Shown here: positions 21,668 through 21,934 of the stretch, piece after piece
Numbering within the stretch: the first letter of the stretch is position 1
Layout of the letters: each line of letters starts with the position of its first letter
From: a virus
Reading direction: 5' to 3' (one strand)
IMG/VR virus record: IMGVR_UViG_3300044825_000577
Coordinates: 1 to 21,934 of that record
Length of the DNA: 21,934 bases
Translations under genes and position numbers: made by a program
Notes under the pieces: model-generated
The model's database searches: none
What the model saw: the letters and a program-made list of their open reading frames with translations, nothing else
Told to the model about the DNA's origin: nothing

Positions 21668-21927
21668 CAGAACGGAATGTCCGAGTCATTTTGCGGCTGG
21701 AACCCATTGCCCTTAGCCTGGCTATGCGCACTCACCTGACACGCATCACCAATCTGGCAGCTGAAGAAAGCCTGGCCAGCGCTGTCCTCTTTCTTCCACG
21801 CCTTGAACCAATGCAAGCTGCCATCCGGCAACATGATCCGACCGTCATAGTCAGGATCCTTCTTGTCAGGCCGCTTCTTGTTGTTCACGAACAAGCCGCC
21901 ACTACCAGGTCGATGCTCAAATGCCAT
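21667..21927 (-). CDS. Small protein with SSB-like C-terminal tip
   Basis: 86 residues. GLFVNNKKRPDKKDPDYDG (11-29), then LPDGSLHWFKAWKKE (33-47) and FFSCQIG (54-60) match a small family common in phages, with a beta core and Trp/Phe residues that could contact nucleic acid. It ends in NDSDIPF (80-86), close to the acidic DDDIPF tip by which bacterial SSB recruits RecQ, PriA, ExoI, RecO and others. A role in ssDNA binding or host-protein recruitment is inferred, not shown. First gene seen in the window, its ATG is 7 bases from the right edge, so its promoter and ribosome site lie outside. Its stop overlaps the next start by one base (TGATG). Confidence 0.72.
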   Translation of the reverse strand: MAFEHRPGSGGLFVNNKKRPDKKDPDYDGRIMLPDGSLHWFKAWKKEDSAGQAFFSCQIGDACQVSAHSQAKGNGFQPQNDSDIPF

Positions 21928-21934
21928 GTTGCTC

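Overview
The window is one continuous stretch of a tailed-phage genome. Every supported gene lies on the minus strand, so it reads from right (21.9 kb) to left (position 1). It carries the packaging, head, neck, internal-virion and tail-fibre genes of a podovirus with a T7-type virion: T7 gp8-like portal, scaffold, capsid, two tail-tube genes, three ejection-type proteins and a fibre with a T7 gp17-like N-terminus. Small and large terminase precede the portal, unlike T7, where they lie at the far end of the late region. Together with a Bbp19-family gene this recalls Bordetella BPP-1-like podoviruses. Packed GC-moderate genes suggest a proteobacterial, perhaps betaproteobacterial, freshwater or soil host, but this is inference. 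No host gene, tRNA, integrase, RNA polymerase, lysis gene or CRISPR array was seen.

Layout in transcription order. (1) 21.9-19.7 kb: a small protein with an SSB-like C-terminal tip, TerS and TerL (GTG start). (2) 19.65-14.5 kb: a putative promoter starts a chain of mostly overlapping genes: cupin-like protein, two coiled-coil proteins, three small basic proteins (DUF6496-like, a 52-residue protein, DUF6321-like), portal, a conserved small protein, Bbp19-like protein and scaffold. A strong rho-independent terminator ends it. (3) 14.4-13.0 kb: a second putative promoter of the same architecture, a leader of about 136 nt, the major capsid protein and a 96-residue beta-rich protein, followed by a hairpin. 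(4) 13.0-3.5 kb: tail tube A (TTG start), tail tube B (nozzle), and gp14-, gp15- and gp16-like ejection proteins. Between the last two lies a 487-residue protein with a zeta-toxin-like P-loop kinase domain inside an AT-rich island. A perfect hairpin covers the ribosome-binding site of the 1025-residue gp16-like gene. (5) 3.4 kb to the left edge: fibre with an alanine heptad rod, a second fibre-like protein with a carbohydrate-binding-like module, and a glycine-rich adhesin cut by the window edge.

The logic is a late-gene region: terminase fills the head through the portal, scaffold shapes the capsid, tail-tube proteins close the neck, and ejection proteins are stored for delivery with the DNA. 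The most unusual element is the kinase-bearing protein embedded in the ejection-protein block, which could be a virion-delivered effector. That role is inferred from domain and position and is not shown by the sequence alone.
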